Shown in pieces: positions 6,576 through 7,781 of a DNA stretch of 7,781 nucleotides (the first letter of the stretch is position 1; each line of letters begins with the position of its first letter). The DNA comes from Bacteroidota bacterium. GTDB taxonomy: Bacteria; Bacteroidota; Bacteroidia; UKL13-3. The DNA lies in the NCBI GenBank assembly GCA_018883485.1, contig VEQB01000099.1, positions 1 to 7,781 of the forward strand, read 5' to 3'. A program made the translations under genes and the position numbers. A model generated the notes under the pieces. That model made no database searches, was not told the DNA's origin, and saw nothing but the letters and a program-made list of their open reading frames with translations.

Positions 6576-7168
6576 CCTAGGCCTTCTTTGGCAGAAGTGT
6601 TATCTGCTTGCTGCAGCAATACCCTGTTAAACAATTTCTTTGCTTCAGCTTTATTACCAAGGTTTAGGTGGGTCCAGCCCAGTAATAAGCAAGCATCTAA
6701 ATCAAATGGATACAACAGATTTACCTCGTTTAAAAACTTTTTTGCGGTGGTATAATCTTTTCTATTGTAATAGAGTAAACCCAAGTAATAGTTGGCCTTT
6801 GTATTTTTAAGATCACGCTTTAATATCTCCTTATAAACATTCTCTACACCTGTCCATTTTTCTAGGGCACTTAATGGGTAAATAATACCCCAAAGTGGCT
6901 CTGTTGCTGCTGGTGCAAGCTCTCCGGCCCTTTGGTAGTGCTCGGTAGATTTCGAAAAATTGCCGGCCAAATAATTTAGCCAACCTAACCGTAATTGAAT
7001 TTCATAGACGCTAGGATTATTAAACGCTTGCAAAGCAGCCAATGCTTCCTTGTACTGCTGGTTATTTTCTAATTGGTAACTTTTTTGGAATGCTACTTTT
7101 AAATTGTCTTGGGCCATTGCACCCATGGTACAAGTAATAAGGTATAAGCTAAAAATTATTTTTTTCAT
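6563..7168 (-). CDS. Secreted TPR-repeat protein
   Basis: This 201-residue protein starts with a signal peptide: MKK, a hydrophobic core (IIFSLYLITCTMG), then AMA before Q20, a good signal peptidase I site. Export to the periplasm is therefore expected. The rest is alpha-helical with tetratricopeptide repeats. The clearest are about 55-84 (YEIQLRLGWLNYLAGNFSKS), 123-152 (TKANYYLGLLYYNRKDYTTA) and 157-186 (LDACLLLGWTHLNLGNKAEA), and degenerate ones lie at about 23-50 and 89-118. TPRs mediate protein-protein contacts, and no catalytic motif is visible. The ATG follows the stop of the upstream beta-barrel gene by a single nucleotide (TAA-C-ATG), so translation is probably coupled and the two proteins may act together at the outer membrane. 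That partnership is inference from position. Confidence 0.86.
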   Translation of the reverse strand: MKKIIFSLYLITCTMGAMAQDNLKVAFQKSYQLENNQQYKEALAALQAFNNPSVYEIQLRLGWLNYLAGNFSKSTEHYQRAGELAPAATEPLWGIIYPLSALEKWTGVENVYKEILKRDLKNTKANYYLGLLYYNRKDYTTAKKFLNEVNLLYPFDLDACLLLGWTHLNLGNKAEAKKLFNRVLLQQADNTSAKEGLGLCG

Positions 7169-7169
7169 G

Positions 7170-7781
7170 TTAGGGTGTATATCTTAAGGTTAAATAGAAT
7201 AAATGACTGTAATAGGTATAATCAACTATTTGCACACCACCGCCTTCCCCTCCGCTAACCCAACCAACAGTATAATATGAATCGCGGTTTTGCAACTGAT
7301 ACCCGGGTATTATGTTGATTTTATTTTTCTTTATTGCGAATTGTACCGAAACTAAATAATTAATTGGATCAAATGTATTGTAGGTAACAAAACCAAGATT
7401 TCCCATATAGTTATCGAGCGCACCCACGAGCATAAATGCTTCCAATTGATTTCCATTTTTTAAGCCATATCCCATTTTCTCTTTAAATAGCCAAAATTTA
7501 TTAAGGTAGTTGCTGTGTGAGGTATAACCAAAAGAGGTATAGTTATAAAATCGGTTCTTTTTAAATGGAAAAAGAGTAATACCCGCTTCTGCCTGTATGC
7601 CACCCAAATTAAGCACATCAAAAGCCGAAACCATAACAATAGGTTCAAAGTACTTAAAGCGCCTACTTAAAGAAACAGCGCTGCTTACATAATTATTGGT
7701 AGTTAATCTATAATATTGGTAAACCGATTCGCTGGTAAATCTTTCATGGTAATACCCAAAGGCTAAAGCTACATTATATCC
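7170..7781 (-). CDS. Outer-membrane beta-barrel protein, C-terminal part (5' end outside window)
   Basis: The reading frame stays open without a stop from the window edge (7781) down to the TAA at 7172-7170, giving 203 visible residues. The Met at 7634-7632 is internal, because upstream codons read HERFTSESVYQYYRLTTNNY and similar barrel-like text. The sequence is a run of alternating polar and aromatic or aliphatic beta strands, such as YNYTSFGYTSHSNY, INYLVSVQFAIKKNK, INIIPGYQLQNRDSYYTVGW and a final strand HLFYLTLRYTP. This pattern is typical of outer-membrane barrels. Together with the downstream TPR protein it recalls YaiO-type proteins, which combine TPR and barrel parts, but I cannot confirm the family. 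The substrate or function is unknown. The protein's start and signal peptide are not in the window. Confidence 0.72.
   Translation of the reverse strand, partial: GYNVALAFGYYHERFTSESVYQYYRLTTNNYVSSAVSLSRRFKYFEPIVMVSAFDVLNLGGIQAEAGITLFPFKKNRFYNYTSFGYTSHSNYLNKFWLFKEKMGYGLKNGNQLEAFMLVGALDNYMGNLGFVTYNTFDPINYLVSVQFAIKKNKINIIPGYQLQNRDSYYTVGWVSGGEGGGVQIVDYTYYSHLFYLTLRYTP

Noticed and set aside
6583..6597. Small hairpin CTTCT-TTGGC-AGAAG near the end of the TPR gene, considered as a terminator.
   Set aside because: The stem is only 5 bp, lies within coding sequence, and is not followed by a U-run on the minus strand.
7460..7648. Open frame of 62 codons on the minus strand within the beta-barrel gene.
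   Set aside because: It overlaps the barrel coding frame, which continues without stop across the whole stretch, and its translation shows no recognisable protein features.

Overview
The window looks like a chromosomal housekeeping segment from a Bacteroidota (Bacteroidetes) bacterium. The base composition is AT-rich and intergenic gaps are short. No strong Shine-Dalgarno sequences are evident, and a textbook Bacteroidota promoter (TTTG - N20 - TATATTTG) is present. It carries gldC, a gene largely confined to this phylum. The first 64 bases hold the start of alaS, divergent from an M23 peptidase gene followed by a small MerR-type gene, an order I recall from several Bacteroidota genomes. The class or genus cannot be fixed from this sequence alone.

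Layout. (1) 1-64, minus strand: the first 21 codons of alaS. (2) 65-200: divergent intergenic region with a candidate promoter for the rightward genes. (3) 201-2425, plus strand: a tight four-gene run of M23-family membrane-anchored endopeptidase, small MerR-like regulator, gldC and DinB-like metalloprotein, with gaps of 5, 6 and 18 nt. (4) 2431-2471: a symmetric hairpin with an A-tract on one side and a T-tract on the other, placed to terminate transcription from both directions between convergent genes. (5) 6527 down to 2489, minus strand: an SRPBCC/AHSA1-like protein, glycogen synthase (glgA), ADP-glucose pyrophosphorylase (glgC) and a membrane-anchored coiled-coil protein. The first three are spaced by 6 and 3 nt and preceded by the good promoter at 6544-6575. 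(6) 7781 down to 6563, minus strand: the 3' part of an outer-membrane beta-barrel gene, followed after 1 nt by a secreted TPR protein.

How the genes work together. GlgC makes ADP-glucose and GlgA polymerises it into alpha-1,4-glucan, so the two give the committed part of glycogen synthesis; the branching enzyme is not in this window. The small SRPBCC protein begins the same transcript and may be linked to that pathway, which is inference. The plus-strand operon has an envelope theme: a peptidoglycan endopeptidase and a gliding/type IX secretion-associated gene. The TPR and beta-barrel pair looks like a periplasmic and outer-membrane unit.

Three of nine complete genes (M23, MerR, SRPBCC) appear to start with TTG. 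Two of these have no in-frame ATG anywhere, so ATG-only gene callers could lose or truncate them. I found no mobile element, CRISPR array, RNA gene, pseudogene or clear new biological system. The most interesting leads are the SRPBCC-glgA-glgC linkage, the uncharacterised coiled-coil gene downstream, and the TPR/barrel pair.
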